Positions 33,191-44,700 of a stretch of 64,000 bases of DNA are shown piece by piece. This DNA comes from Taudactylus pleione (Eukaryota; Chordata; Amphibia; Anura; Myobatrachidae). The notes under the pieces are model-generated. The model had not been told where the DNA came from. It made no database searches and saw nothing but the letters and a program-made list of their open reading frames with translations. The position numbers and the translations under genes were made by a program. Where the stretch lies: the NCBI GenBank assembly GCA_031769625.1, contig JAUIMM010000584.1, positions 186,001-250,000 on the forward strand, read 5' to 3'. Each line of letters opens with the position of its first letter. Within the stretch, counting starts at the first letter, position 1.

Positions 33191-33600
33191 TTATTAGTGT
33201 GTTTATAACCCTATGAAGCTGTCCCTGTCTTACCTCCTGGCATCCGGCGGTATTTAAAGTGGGTCTGAGATTTTCCGACTTGAGCCAGGCTGATATGTTC
33301 ATTTGCGGCTGGGGATGATGTCACTCGAGGTTCTCTCCAACACGTTTCGTATCAAAGTGGATACTTTTTCAAGGATGTTGTAGTTCTCATTAGAGGCTGT
33401 ATTTATTTAGATGTAAAACAGGGACAGCTTCATAGGTATAGTTAGATACTCCATTGATTGCGCTCCGGAGCACTAACATCAGCGATCTCATGCGCAGCAA
33501 TGGGAGTCTGTTTTGATAAGTTCTGTGGTCGTTATACGGCCTTGGCGAGCCCCGATATCGTTGGTGTGAGCTATGGTCATTTCTGCTGATGACTTCGTTG
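32526..33600. other. Intron with microsatellites and an unassigned repeat
   Basis: TA/TG microsatellites lie at about 32528-32592 and 33142-33184. Around 32680-32710 (cagggactgaaacgttgata) and, inverted, around 33335-33375 (aacacgtttcgtatcaaagt) are motifs typical of widespread fish/amphibian repeats. They are not assigned to a family here. Confidence 0.4.
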
Positions 33601-36382
33601 CGGGGCTTCACAGTGATTCGCCCTGAGTGTCCCTACTGAATTGGCAGGACATTTGCGGCAAGCTGTGTGGGAGGCCAGGCAAGACGGGGCACAGGTAGCT
33701 TCCAGGTTTACAGATAGTTTGGCTTGAAGGGCCCTTTGGCTCTACACTTCGCACATTCATTACCAGATTGTTCCTTACACTTTCTTAAGTTTTGGCTTGG
33801 TAAAGATGTTCTCTTTTGGCCAAAACTGGAAGCGTGGCTCCTGTGTTAGCAACACAATACTGTTGGTGCTGCCGCACATAGTACGCACAGAGGATATCAA
33901 AATTTGGCCCTCTTCGGCGGTTCTGCTTGTAAAGTATACCTGGTCTTCTCAGATACGGACCTTCCTCAGTCGCTTGTCTCCAATACTTTAGAATCAGTGC
34001 TGTATCCCGACTTTTACAAGGGCTCCCTTGTTTCCTTGTCTGTGCCTTCAGTTCTGGGGGTGGCCTCCAACGCCTTTCTCCAGCAGTGTTTTTCTTGAGG
34101 CAAACGGATCCTACCAATTTTGCTCACAGGTTCGGTCAGTGCCTCGTCCATCGGCCTTGTGAAACCTTCGGTTGTTGGGCGAGTTGGTCTCCACGTAGGG
34201 ACTATTCAGTGGACCAGGTTCTACTCATGGGGGGTCCCATTGGGTGATTCTCCAAACTTGACAGGGTTGCTCGGCAACGCTCTAGTCTCCACGTTCTGTA
34301 TGACAATAGCCATCACTATCCATTGGTGGAGGGTTTTCGTTCTTCTCCTCCAGGTCCATTCCTTGGTTCTTCCGGATTGGGCTCAACGACCGCGAGTCGG
34401 CTGGGCTGTGGTGCCATGACATTGCTTTCCGGTTCCTGGGCATTAGGTCACCATCCACAGTGGCTCGTCATGTTCGATGGGCTCGAGCTCCAAGCCATCA
34501 TTCTGGCTCTGTTGGGGTCCTATCCATCCCCACCGGCTGGTAGGTCGTAGTCAGTCGGACAACGACCTAGCAATGGCATACTGTATGTAGGTCTTGCAGC
34601 AGGCAGAAGTGCGTGGCGGCAATACCGAAGTCTTATCTGGGGCGAAGACCTTGTTCCGTTTTTCACATTTGGACAGTGGACTTCCTCAGCAGAACCATGT
34701 GTTCTCCCAAGGCAGTGGTCTCTCTCTCTGTCTGTCTCTCTCTCTTTCATCCACAGCATATATTTTCGCCATCCACACTTGTTCCCTCAGGTCTCCAGAG
34801 GCATTGAGGCTTACCGAGTTAGGGTGCTCCGAGTGGCTCTGGGCTGGCTACGCTGGTCATGATATGCAGACGTTTCTCCCAAGGTCGGTTGGTCCGGGGT
34901 GGCGTCTTCCATTTCCTCCAGACCATCTGTAGCTAGGCTTGTTTCTACCGGGGCACTTCCTTGGTTGGTTTTCGTGTCTGGCCTTTTGTGGCTGAGAGTG
35001 AGGAAGCTACAGGTTTTTCCCTCTCATGGTCAGTACCAGGCTGCGAGCCCGGACTCCATTTTCCATCTAGCGCTTCCCTCCAGAGTTTGGAAACTCTACC
35101 TCCTGGGGTTTAACCATTACAAGTTTTCGCCTCTCACGTCTCTTGGCCTTCCTACTGGAGGATTTGGAAACTGGTTGATAGCTTTGTTTCGTGACTTCAC
35201 AGGCTATGGCCATGTCACTTTCTTTCCAGATGCATTTGGCTGTTTTTCTGTGGGTTCAACCCGGAGGTTTACAAGGTGTGCTGCGTATTTTGTTCACAGA
35301 TGGAGCCGGGGAATTTTATTCTAATCTTATCGGCTCTCACACAGGAGTCGTTGCGTACAATGGCAACTGGTCTTCCTTAGGGCTTTTTGCCTTCCCTTGG
35401 CATAGTTCCATTGTTAGGTTTGGCAAGCCGCCTTTTCTTGTCTTCCACGATGATTGTGCAGTTTTCCGTACAGGTTTTACGTTCCAGCCGACACTTATTT
35501 CGGCCCTGTACTTGCACCTGGGTATTGTCTTTCCAGTTCTTCCTCCTGAGGCAATTTCCCGGGATTGGGATGATCTGGCTCTGCTAGTTGGGCTAAGCTC
35601 TGCAGTTTTCCTTGGATAAGTCGTCTTGGGATGCCGGGCTGTTCTCTGCGGGTTTTTTCTGACGTGCATGACCATGGTTGGCTGGCTACTCAGCAGACCC
35701 TTGCACATAGGATCGACTCAGTCATCATTCAAGCCAAGTCTGGTGCAGGCCGACTGCCACCAGACCGGGTGACAGCGCCTTCTGCTAGGGCGGCGGCACT
35801 CTTATCGGCAGTGGGTCACGGGACTTCAGCACCACAGGTCCATCGTGTGGGTATCTGGTCCCCTGTCCGCACGTTTGCTAATTTTTACATTTCAGGTTTT
35901 TTTTCTGGCTCCGGCATCCATGTTGTGTGTACAGTTCTCCGGTCAGGCAGCCTGAGTGTTCCCTCCCCTGGGGGCGGCTGTGGTACGTCCTATTGTCCAG
36001 TGTTCCCCAGCCTTGCTGCAAGAGAAAATAGGATTTTTGGTCAACTTACCGTTAAATCCTTTTCTATTAAGCAGGATGGGGAACACTGCGATCCCTCCCT
36101 AACACTCAATCGTGTGAGGTTTTGGTTCTTGACTGTCCTCGTTTTCCCTACTGGTTTATTTTGCTGTTCTAACAGTTTCACAGGGTTCCTGCTACTCCTC
36201 TCCGGACTATTTTAAAGAAGTACTGCAATTGTGGGATTGCCGGGGGGGGGGGGGGGGGAGCTTAGGATTTAAAGCTACATTTCATTAAGTGCCAGCCCCA
36301 ACCTACAATCCCATTGTCAAGTGTTCCCCAGCCTGCTTAAGAGAAATGGATTCAACGGTAAGTTGAACAAAAATCCTATTTT
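33600..36382 (+). pseudogene. DIRS element C, 5'-truncated and decayed
   Basis: Readable remnants in order are: RNase H (QSDNDLAMAY at about 34550-34580), MT-like pieces, and YR (PPFLVFHDDCAVFRTG near 35430-35470; WSPVRTFANFYISGF near 35857-35905, matching WSSVHTFVRYYRFDTF of E1). An ICR (about 35988-36090) and a right ITR ending near 36382 follow. The left ITR is missing, so the left end is truncated near 33600; the exact point is uncertain. Many stops show an old insertion. Confidence 0.72.
35988..36382 (+). repeat. ICR and right ITR of element C
   Basis: The ICR around 35990-36090 contains caacttaccgttaaatcctt. The right end around 36310-36382 contains its inverse, gattcaacggtaagttgaac. 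The two arms agree over tgttccccag and flanks. Confidence 0.75.
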
Positions 36383-36867
36383 TGCCAGCAACACTCTGCA
36401 ATAAAGTAATTCCAGCACAGTCTTCCCAAACAGCCAGCATATACAAAGTTTAGGAGTCCCACATGTGCGCCTCTGCTTATTTTAATATTTTCTTTCCAAG
36501 CGGACTACAGGTGCCATTGGGCCCTTAATGTCAGGGGTATGCTGGCACTTGTTATTCAACAAGTGCTGGCATGCAAGGACAGGTTTGCTGGTACCTGTAG
36601 TCCACATGTAGGGAGCAATATTACTACTAACACCACACCCACTGCCACCAGGGGTGTGGGGAATAGCCCCGCAATTTAGAAAAAAAAAATCCCCTTTAAT
36701 TACATTTTACATCATACTGTGTTTGTACTTCTAAATGCAGTTGGTTTTGAACTGATAGATCAAAAACTACGCCATTTAGGGCAGTAAAAAAAAAAAAAAA
36801 AAAGACTGACATCGGCATCTGGTTTCAATTGAAGCTGAAACCTGATTGTTCGTCGTAAATATAGATT

Positions 36868-36898
<31 letters not shown>

Positions 36899-36957
36899 AT
36901 TTTTTTTACATTAAAAAAAACAAACAATTTTTTAGATCTATAATAAATTTACCCTAA
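36383..36957. other. Intron; unassigned repeat sequence and AT microsatellite
   Basis: Around 36500-36680 lies a repeat (gtgctggcatgcaaggacag, ggtgtggggaatagccccgc) resembling part of 40370-40470. A (TA)n tract is at about 36869-36893. No gene was seen. Confidence 0.4.
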
Positions 36958-37211
36958 ATGAGAGCTGTGTGGAAAGCAGTACAACAAGTTTAACAGCTGG
37001 GGGGAAGCATCTGATGGTATTCCTAGACTACAGAACAGTGGTGGCCCTCATAAATCACCAGCAAGGCACCAAAAGCAGAACTTTGATGGAGTTTGTGCGG
37101 AAAGAAACTTAAGACCATTTTCAACATTCCTTGTCGCAGACACATTTTGGGAGAATAGTCTCAACACCAAGAAGTCTTCTAATTGCTAATGGTTGGAATA
37201 GTAAGGGTGTC
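36958..37211 (+). pseudogene. DIRS-type RNase H fragment
   Basis: In one frame it reads SLTAGGKHLMVFLDYRTVVA then LINHQQGTKSRTLMEFVRKE, stop, which aligns with the RNase H block DNATTVAYINRQGGTRSRAA of E1. It is isolated from element C by its position after C's right end, so it belongs to another, older insertion. Confidence 0.6.
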
Positions 37212-37253
37212 TCAGACCTCAGATGAAATGAAGGTCAATGAGCAGTCTTATGG

Positions 37254-38098
37254 TGGGTACACACTATAGTGATATATCTGCAGATCGAGTGATCTGCAGA
37301 TGGTTGTTCATACACACTGAACGACCATCATCTGCATGCCGCAGCGGGTCGGGCCGGCCTGGGGGCAAGTGGGGGCGTGTCCTGCCCCCCTCCTCACGGC
37401 TGCCGCTGTGTGTGTACGGGACTTGCCGATGGACAGATGGGAAGCAGTCGGGAAACCGGCAGACGCAATGCCGACCGCCGGCTTCCCAACTGCTTAATCC
37501 CGGCAAGGGTTAAATGACAGGCGTCGATATCTCGACGCCTGTCATTTTACCTATGCCGGGAGACCGGCGCCCGGCATCCCGATCGAAAGAATGCCGGGCG
37601 CCGCCGCCGGGGGGGGGGGGGGGAGGGCTAGGTTTAGGGCTCCTGGGGGGGACTTAGGTCTAGGCATTTAAATTTTGGGTACAGAAGATACTGCTCAAGA
37701 GGAACGTGTCTACTGCCATGATCATCAGATTAGAAAAGTACTTGAAGTTATAAATGTATGCCAATGCATGCCAGGGTATAAGGTCTACGTATCAATCAGA
37801 ATGAACAGTACAGTAAAGCACTGTTATATTGTTCCGATCCGCGTCGGAACGATATATCGTACGATACATACACTTAGTGTGTATGCCCAATTCCTCATGC
37901 ATGACAGTCATTCATCACATCGACCCATCTGCTATCCTGCACATCAGATTGGACGATGCAATGAACAGCGCGGTGCGGTTACAAACAGCATGTAACAACA
38001 CATCGTACACCGGATCGTGCAGTGTGTACGGTGCGTGCAATGTATCGTTACAACGCATTGTTCAGTGGCTGTGTAGCACCATCGTATGGTGTGTACCC
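37254..38098. mobile_element. MITE with GGGTACACAC termini and a nested repeat
   Basis: It begins gggtacacactatagtgata and ends tcgtatggtgtgtaccc, so short TIRs GGGTACACAC face each other. The interior has several small palindromes (atctgcagatcgagtgatct; gttccgatccgcgtcggaac). About 37447-37675 is an inserted G-rich repeat shared with 63215-63660. No coding capacity. Confidence 0.7.
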
Positions 38099-38140
38099 TG
38101 TTTAAGATGGTGATCTAATGTTTTCTTTTCATTACTCTAG

Positions 38141-38209
38141 GCACTCTGCTCTGTACCAGATGTAAACTGCAGTGACACACTGAAACAGTTAATGGAATTC
38201 CTCAACTAA
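38141..38209 (+). CDS. Coiled-coil protein gene, terminal exon
   Basis: The acceptor ttcattactctag is followed by 22 codons and a TAA (ALCSVPDVNCSDTLKQLMEF then LN). The exon is phase 0, matching the phase of exon e, and a polyadenylation signal lies 200 nt downstream. This is the likely C-terminus of the protein encoded by exons a-e. The link across the 30-kb intron is inferred from strand, phase and absence of another candidate. Confidence 0.65.
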   Translation, partial: ALCSVPDVNCSDTLKQLMEFLN

Positions 38210-38430
38210 ATAATCAGAGTTCTATACTTCAAGAAGGCTTCAGCATGATGCACTAATACATGATTTTTAAACATTTCTATATATTTGTTAAATGTATTTA
38301 TTACATACTTGTAAATAGTTATGTTCTGAATTGTAAACACTTCAAAAGCGTTCCTGTAACTCCTTGGATGTGGAGGCATCTCTTGTATGTAACGATAATG
38401 AAATGAAAATAAAATATGTATGTATATATA
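38210..38430 (+). other. 3' untranslated region of the coiled-coil gene
   Basis: AT-rich sequence after the stop codon up to the polyadenylation signal at 38408-38413. Confidence 0.55.
38408..38413 (+). promoter_or_regulatory. Polyadenylation signal AATAAA
   Basis: A canonical hexamer 199 nt after the stop codon of the terminal exon. Confidence 0.6.
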
Positions 38431-38702
38431 TATATATATATATAAACACATCCATCGTCTGTCTGTGATAGGGTAAGTGTAATTGGAACTCCGGTGTCCC
38501 ACATTTCCATGCACAGCCCAGTTTATGACTTTTGTACCTGAAATGTGTATTTTTCTAGGATTAAACAATAGCCATGTTAATCCAGGTGCATAGACATAGG
38601 CCCCCTAATTGTTATAAACTAGTCACATAGTTTACCATAATGTCTGATTTTTCCCTGGACCGCCACAAATAATTGAGTTGGATGCAATCATCATATCTCT
38701 TT

Positions 38703-38940
38703 TAAGGGACCCATACATCAGAGACGGATTGCCGCGATCCAGAGATACCGGGTCGGCAGATCGGTGATTTCCAACATTTCACAGATTTGCTGATTACGAT
38801 CAAAAAATTATAGTGATTGGCAGATCGGTGAAATTTAACATGTAGAATTTCACCGATCCTGCGATGGATTGCGGAACATCGATGTTCGCCGGTCGGCATT
38901 TCCGATCGGCAGATCCATCTCTGATGTATGAGGGCCTTTA
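38703..38940. mobile_element. Short MITE with CATACATCAGAGA termini
   Basis: The left end aagggacccatacatcagag and the right end ctgatgtatgagggccttta are inverted copies. The 238-nt body contains repeated gatcggcagatc/gatcggtga palindromes. No coding capacity. Confidence 0.75.
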
Positions 38941-39509
38941 GATGCATATAAAATGAGTCTCATATATGCTAAATGAATCACCAGGTTATACAGCTAATTG
39001 TGAAAGTACAAAACCACTGTGAGGAGAACTTCTTACCTCCAGCCCCGAGCTGTAGGATTACCAAATTGACCGGGAATGAAAATTAATTTGCACCGCCGTT
39101 GCTGGGGTCTGGAGGTTTGCCGATTATCATGCTTGCGGAGAATCAATGTAGTCTGTGCAGCAGTAGGTTCATACCAACCCCTCCGCACACTCACTGTTCA
39201 TGTATTAACATACTCTGCTGAAAGTGTCCACACGCTGCTTGTATGTCCAAGTACACAAGAGCAGTGAAAAGGAGGAGGTTCATCGAAGAGTAACTGTGAC
39301 TGCACCTACCTGTTTGTTTGACTTTACATCACCATTCTGTCTGCATTGTTTTGTTTGTGTCCCATATTTTCATGTATTTAGAATTCCTCAGCCTAATCCA
39401 TTCCCATATTTTCTGTAAGTTATTACACATTTGTTTACATCCCCTGGGATATCAACCCTGTAACATATATTTGTGTCTGCAAGAGATATACTTCCATGCA
39501 GTCTGTATA

Positions 39510-40956
39510 GCGGAGGTTCTCAAACGCGGTCCTCGAGGCACCCCAACAGATCAGGTTTTAGGGCCAAATTCAATTAGATGCGATACTTTTTTTTGCCGAT
39601 TACCGCATTTTCGCCGGTCTCAACTTACCCCTGTATTCAATTTGTCCGACTTTTCGCCAGTGCGAAAAGTTTGCACCTTGTAACCAGCAGAAAAGTATCG
39701 CCTATGGATACCCAGCGGAAAAAAGTTCAGAATTTGGGTTTTGGGGTGCAAAATTGCGGCAACCCCCCTAATCCCTTTTTACACCCCCCTTGACTCTAAT
39801 TGTGTCAAATGCAAAAAAAAAAAAAGACACCCCAAAAAAGCACTTTGAAAAAAAAAAGGGCAAAAAAAAATCAGTGGGGGTACAAATGCAAAAACAAGCA
39901 AAATAGCCTTTGGGGGGGGAGGGGTCTGGAAATATGAGGGAGGTGTTTTTTTTTATTGCAGGTGCTTGCTGAAGGTATGTTTTTGGCGCTTTTTTTAATG
40001 CTTTACTTTAGCAACTTTAAAATATGCTTGCACCCATTTTCATGTACCCCAAATTTGATTTAACTACTTATTCAAAAAAAAAAATGGCTAACTGCTATTC
40101 TTCACCACTGTCACCAAAGATGCTAAATAGCGCCTATTGAGACCAGTCAAATACCCCAAATACCTTCAGCAGGTCTAATCGGTGGTACCCATAGTGAACC
40201 CCCATGTTAGAGCATCTTTTGGGGCGGTGTCAGGCTGATTTCCCCAAAAACTACACGACTTCTCGCCTGTTCGCGTTTCGCAGGGGCCCGTTTTCGCAGA
40301 TTTGGAGTGGAACACGCGGGGACGTGCGCAATAAGTTTTCTCCGGCGGGCCCTTAATGCCCCGCATGCTGGTAGGATTGCTGGGACCTGCAGCTCTACTC
40401 GTAAGACCATGTTTAAACTTTTTTTTTTACACTATCAACCCACCGCCCAGGGGTGGTGGGGATAGCCCTGGGCTATTGAGCCGAGGCCTGGGGTTCCCTG
40501 GAAAGGGGGACCCCATTATTGGGGGGATCCTCAACTCCCCAGGGAACCCTGGCCTGGGCTGACTAGCGGTCAGGAGTAGTGTTTCGGCTGGGGAACTTGA
40601 TAATTAGGGTTTCCCTGGCTGCGACCTTACCCCAGGTATGTAAAGTCTGGGGCTGGTTTTGAATTAAGGGGGGGGGGGGGGGATTCTTTTTTTTTTTTTT
40701 TACCTTAACTCTTTCTAAGCATTTTACAGTAAGATACAAGCATACATCAGTGAGATGATGAAATCACACTAAAATCAAAATTGAACCTTTGTAAATATAC
40801 CCCCAACAGTCCAGCTTTTAAGGATAGCCATAATTGAACACAGGTGACAATTAGTACTGCAGTTATTTTGATTCTACCATTCGTGCTCAAGCATTAATAT
40901 CCTTTAAAACCTGGACTATTAATGTGCCTTGACAAACTATGTTGGGAACCACTGGG
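39510..40956. mobile_element. Inverted-repeat MITE split by nested insertions
   Basis: The outer arms are ggttctcaaacgcggtcctc followed by gaggcaccccaaca at the left, and the inverse (ctggactattaatgtgcctt, gttgggaaccactgg) at the right. Inside, after 39560, sits at least one other MITE whose left end gggccaaattcaattagatg and body resemble the element at 60274-60837. Palindromic GC-rich segments around 40440-40630 and a G run near 40668-40682 add further nested material. Confidence 0.7.
39560..40800. mobile_element. MITE(s) nested in the 39510-40956 element
   Basis: The body shares gcatcttttggggcggtgtc and the tttcgcc/gcgaaaa blocks, inverted, with 60410-60480. The right boundary is uncertain because a second GC-rich repeat follows from about 40370. 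Confidence 0.5.
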
Positions 40957-40990
40957 TTATTGACTGAAGCAGAAGCTAAGACTGTGGCAG

Positions 40991-41186
40991 ACCCTCCAAC
41001 ACGACCCGTTCCATGAGGTACAAAATGCCCTGCTCCTGGGCTTCCTTCTTCATTCGATTACAGCCACCTGTGGTGAAACACACGTCTCATCAATTCCCTA
41101 GTTCAACACAGGTGACTGCATTTATTAGGTGGCAAGTCCAGGAGCAGAGCATTTTGTACCTGATGGAAGGGGATATGTTGGAGTGT
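40991..41186. mobile_element. Short foldback MITE
   Basis: Arms of about 50 nt: accctccaacacgacccgtt then gaggtacaaaatgccctgct at the left, inverted as ggagcagagcattttgtacc and gatatgttggagtg at the right. Length 196 nt, non-coding. Confidence 0.75.
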
Positions 41187-42639
41187 AGGCATAGGGCTAT
41201 ATAGTGTGAACACTTGCAGCACCATGCTCTTCATTCCAGAGTGATTAAATTTGAGCAGGTAAGTTAGTTACTTAGCCATAGTGGCCACATTGCTATGAGG
41301 GGAATAATGCTAGTTTACATACTGCATGCAGCTAAATTATCCACATACTCCTAATTAGCACAGACCTGTATGTCACATGGTTACCGAACTCATCTGTGCT
41401 TTATCTGTATACAGGGAATGCATTTACCTATACATTTTACATTACAAGCTTTGAATTAAAATTTTCCATCAGCCAAGATTTGGCCACAACAGTTACAGCG
41501 GCACTTTATATTAAGTGCAAATCGGGCCGCTCTTTGCAGTTAGTAGCAAATTTAGAGGTGAAAGCTGCCGCTTTGTAAACCTACCCCAATGTCTTTTGCC
41601 ATAAAATAATTGACTACTGTTTAAAAAAAAAAAAAAAACTTTATTGAAGCAAAAGCATTATACAAAGTATACAGAAAGGATAATAAATAACGAGAGAAAC
41701 TAGATGGGAAATTGAAGCATAGTCATTATATAAAAGCCAGAGAGAGAAGATAAAATACCACATAACCAAATAAACTCAATAATAAGTTATATAGTGTTAA
41801 TGCATAGTATGTATTTAGTGAATTCAGAAGCCAGTATGGGAGACAGTATTCAGTTGTATTGCCAGTTAACAAAGCTGGAACCAACACTGGGCACTATGGT
41901 TTACATGAGAAGTCCTGATGCTCATCTGTTGGCCAAAACAATGGGAGCATCACTGAGAAGAGCGCAAGAAATTTTGGACTAGAGATGGCACCTCAAGGAC
42001 ACAGGTTACATATTATCCAATTATTGAGATTGAGCGTCAACAAGCAGTGATGTGTGCCAGACGCAGAAAGTTCTGAAGAGTCCTCAACTAAGACAAATAG
42101 GTGCATTTCTGACTTAAATTTAGGCCTCAATATTTTAGAATTAAGAGCATTTTGTTCAATTACAGATGTAAACAATACCAATAAGCCTAAACCAACCAAA
42201 TAACTTCTGAGCTCTGTGTATTGGTCTTGCCAGTTGCCACTAACACTTTTATCCTACAGAGTTTAACTAAATTTTAGCTGGCACAGCAGTAGCATATGGT
42301 TGCCAACCCCTGGCTTAGGTTATGTTACCATCTAATAGAGATCAGTAGACTAAAATTGTTAGACACTTTAGAACAAGCACAAAGACTGATCATCATCACA
42401 AATGCCTGAGGCTATAATTATTGTAATAATCAAACTGAATAAGGATTCATTACTATCTTAAGATACTGACTACAATGACTATGCTCTTCAACAGGGTAAT
42501 TGGTAAATGTGTCCACGAGTCACCAACCTCTGGAAACTAATGTATTATGTAATCTCTAGATTCAATGAGGATAATGAGACAGTTATTTCATTTGGTGTCA
42601 CAGACATTTAACTCTGTTGAACAAATTTCTATGGGAAGT
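41187..42639. other. Intergenic, no recognised gene
   Basis: It holds a poly-A tract at about 41622-41637 and AT-rich sequence. The small open frame around 41838-41982 shows no domain signature. Confidence 0.4.
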
Positions 42640-43150
42640 TAGGAACAAATTCCACTTTGGATAGTCTTCATTGTATGGGTCTGTCTCCCCTATGGTGAGG
42701 GTGGGGGGCATTGGAGGATATCCAGACCTCCTCCCACTGGAGAAGGGCCTGTTAAGTGTGTTCTATACCTTTTAACAATATTTGCATTGGCAGTTGAGTC
42801 ACCGGCCTGAATTAGAAAGGATGTACATATTACATAGATAAAATTGCATTATATACAGATGATGTCTTAATAGTTTGAAAGATGTGATAAACTCCCTTTA
42901 AGGCTGTGCGCAAGGTGGTAGAAGAGCGGCAAATATCCAGGGATTACTGTAGAATCTGCTGGAGGTAGTTTAATGGAACTAACCCCCTCAGCAATTGCAC
43001 TTGGTGTGGACAGATGAATTTAAATATCTGGGTACATGGGTGTCTACTGTATATGAAATGTTAGCCTAAATTTATTACTAGTGCTGGTTGTAATCAAATA
43101 TAAAATCAAATGGAATTAATTTACCCCATCTGTAAATGGCAGTTGGGGTT
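42640..43150 (+). mobile_element. L1/Tx1-like LINE fragment, RT part
   Basis: Broken frames contain TDDVLI around 42855-42875 (the F/YxDD box region) and FKYLGTWVS at about 43018-43045, both L1-clade RT landmarks. The fragment is cut off by the right end of DIRS element B at 43151. Confidence 0.55.
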
Positions 43151-43338
43151 AAAACAGGATTTTGGTACTTACTGATAAATCCCTTTCTCTGATTCCACAG
43201 GGGACACTGGAGTCTCAGTACAGTGGGGTATATATGTGGGATAACTGGGAGCTGGCACTTTAATAAATCTGAATAGTAGCTAGTGCCTTCCCCTCTATAC
43301 CCCCCTACAGGTCAGTCTTAAGAAACTGTGCCCGAGGA
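43151..43338 (-). repeat. Right ITR of element B
   Basis: Inverse of 51670-51814, with an extension (on the minus strand gggatttatcagtaagtacc, aaaatcctg) ending at AAA/TTT near 43151. Confidence 0.85.
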
Positions 43339-43482
43339 GAGCTGGAAAATAGAATAATAGAGGAGAAGGGAAGCTAGAACTTACATGAACAAGCAAACAA
43401 ATCAAGCAGACCTTGAAGAAAAACATCTGTCCAAACCAGGAAGAACAACAACCAATGCAGGTGGAACAGCACCGGGTGGGCG

Positions 43483-43589
43483 TCCAGTGTCCCCTGTGGA
43501 ATCTGAGAAAGGGATTTATCGGTAAGTACCAAAATCCTGTTTTCTCCTTCATCCACTAGGGGACACTGGAGTCTCAGTACAGTGGGGAC
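43483..43589 (-). repeat. Internal complementary region of element B
   Basis: It holds the joined sequence of right end and left end in inverse (atcctgttttctccttcatc on the plus strand), located directly after the B2 YR as in all DIRS copies here. Confidence 0.88.
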
Positions 43590-44700
43590 GTCCCAGAGCT
43601 CACATCCCGGATGGGAGAGCGCAGAGAACACTGGAAAACAGTATGGCCATACTGTAAAGCAGATGCTGCAAACGTGTCAAAACTGTAAAACTTTGCAAAA
43701 GTATGCCGGCCTGACCAAGTGGCCGCCCAACAAAGCTCAGTCAGGGAAACACTGCGGGCAACCGCCCACGAAGGACCCACCGAGCGCGTAGAATGCACTG
43801 TGATTGAAGTAGAAGGTTGTTTTGATGCAGCCAGATGGATTCGTCTGACAATCAGGCAAGCCTATCTAGAAATAGTTGCCTTAGAAGCCGGCCACCCTGG
43901 ATGCACCATATCATATCGAACAAACAGCTTATCAGACTTCCGGAGGGATGCAGTCCTATCAACATAAATCCGAAGAGTCCGGACAACGTCTAGGGATCTG
44001 GAAGCCGAAGAATTGTCTTTAAACACCGGAACCACAATCGGTTGGTTGATGTGAAACGCAGACACTAACTTAGGCAAAAAAGATAACTGCATACGTAGCT
44101 CAGCCCTATCCTCATGAAAAATTAGGTAAAAGGACGACAAGAAAACGCCCCTAGTTCCGACACACGCCTAGCAGAGACGAGCACCAAAAGGAGAACCACT
44201 TTCCATGCTAAATATTTTAATTCCACAGTCTCTAAAGGTTCAAATAGGGAAGACTGGAGAAAAGAGGGGACCAAATCCCATGGGGCCGATGGAGGTACAA
44301 ACGGAGGTTGTAACCTGACGACCCCTTGTAGAAATGTCTGGACATCCGGCAATAATGCTAGTTTCTTCTGAAAGAAAATCGACAGAGCCGATATTTGAAC
44401 TTTCAAATATTCCAGACGGAGACCTGCTGATAAACCAGCCTGTAGAAAAAGAAGCAGCTTGGCTAAGTTGAATTCAGACTGTGGCGCACCCTTGCGTTCA
44501 CACCAAGAGACATACGCCTTCCATATACGACGATAGTGCTTTGAGGTAACGTCCTTCCTAGCCCTTAACATAGTAGGAATCAGCCTGGAATGGATACCCT
44601 TTCTTCTTAAGATAGCCCTTTCAACAGCCACGCCGTCAAACGAAGCCACTTTAAGTTCTGATAAACGGACCCTGTTGCAGTAGATCTTCTTGCAGAGCAA
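43574..44700 (-). pseudogene. B2 tyrosine recombinase, broken
   Basis: Three adjacent frames on the minus strand carry one YR: 44700-44122 (VASFDGVAVERAILRRKG, PTMLRARKDV, SARRVSELGAFSCRP with the first catalytic Arg), 44140-43862 (FYLIFHEDRAELRMQLSFLP, SKATISR) and 43798-43574 (HSTRSVGPSWAV, TFAKFYSFDTF, ending SSGTSPLY). All catalytic residues are present, but frameshifts near 44130 and 43860-43800 break the ORF. Confidence 0.85.

Noticed and set aside
32640..33400. Penelope-like or hammerhead ribozyme repeat suggested by gaaacgttg and aacacgtttcg motifs
   Set aside because: The catalytic core CTGATGA...GAAA with proper stems could not be found, and no RT or GIY-YIG remnant lies nearby.
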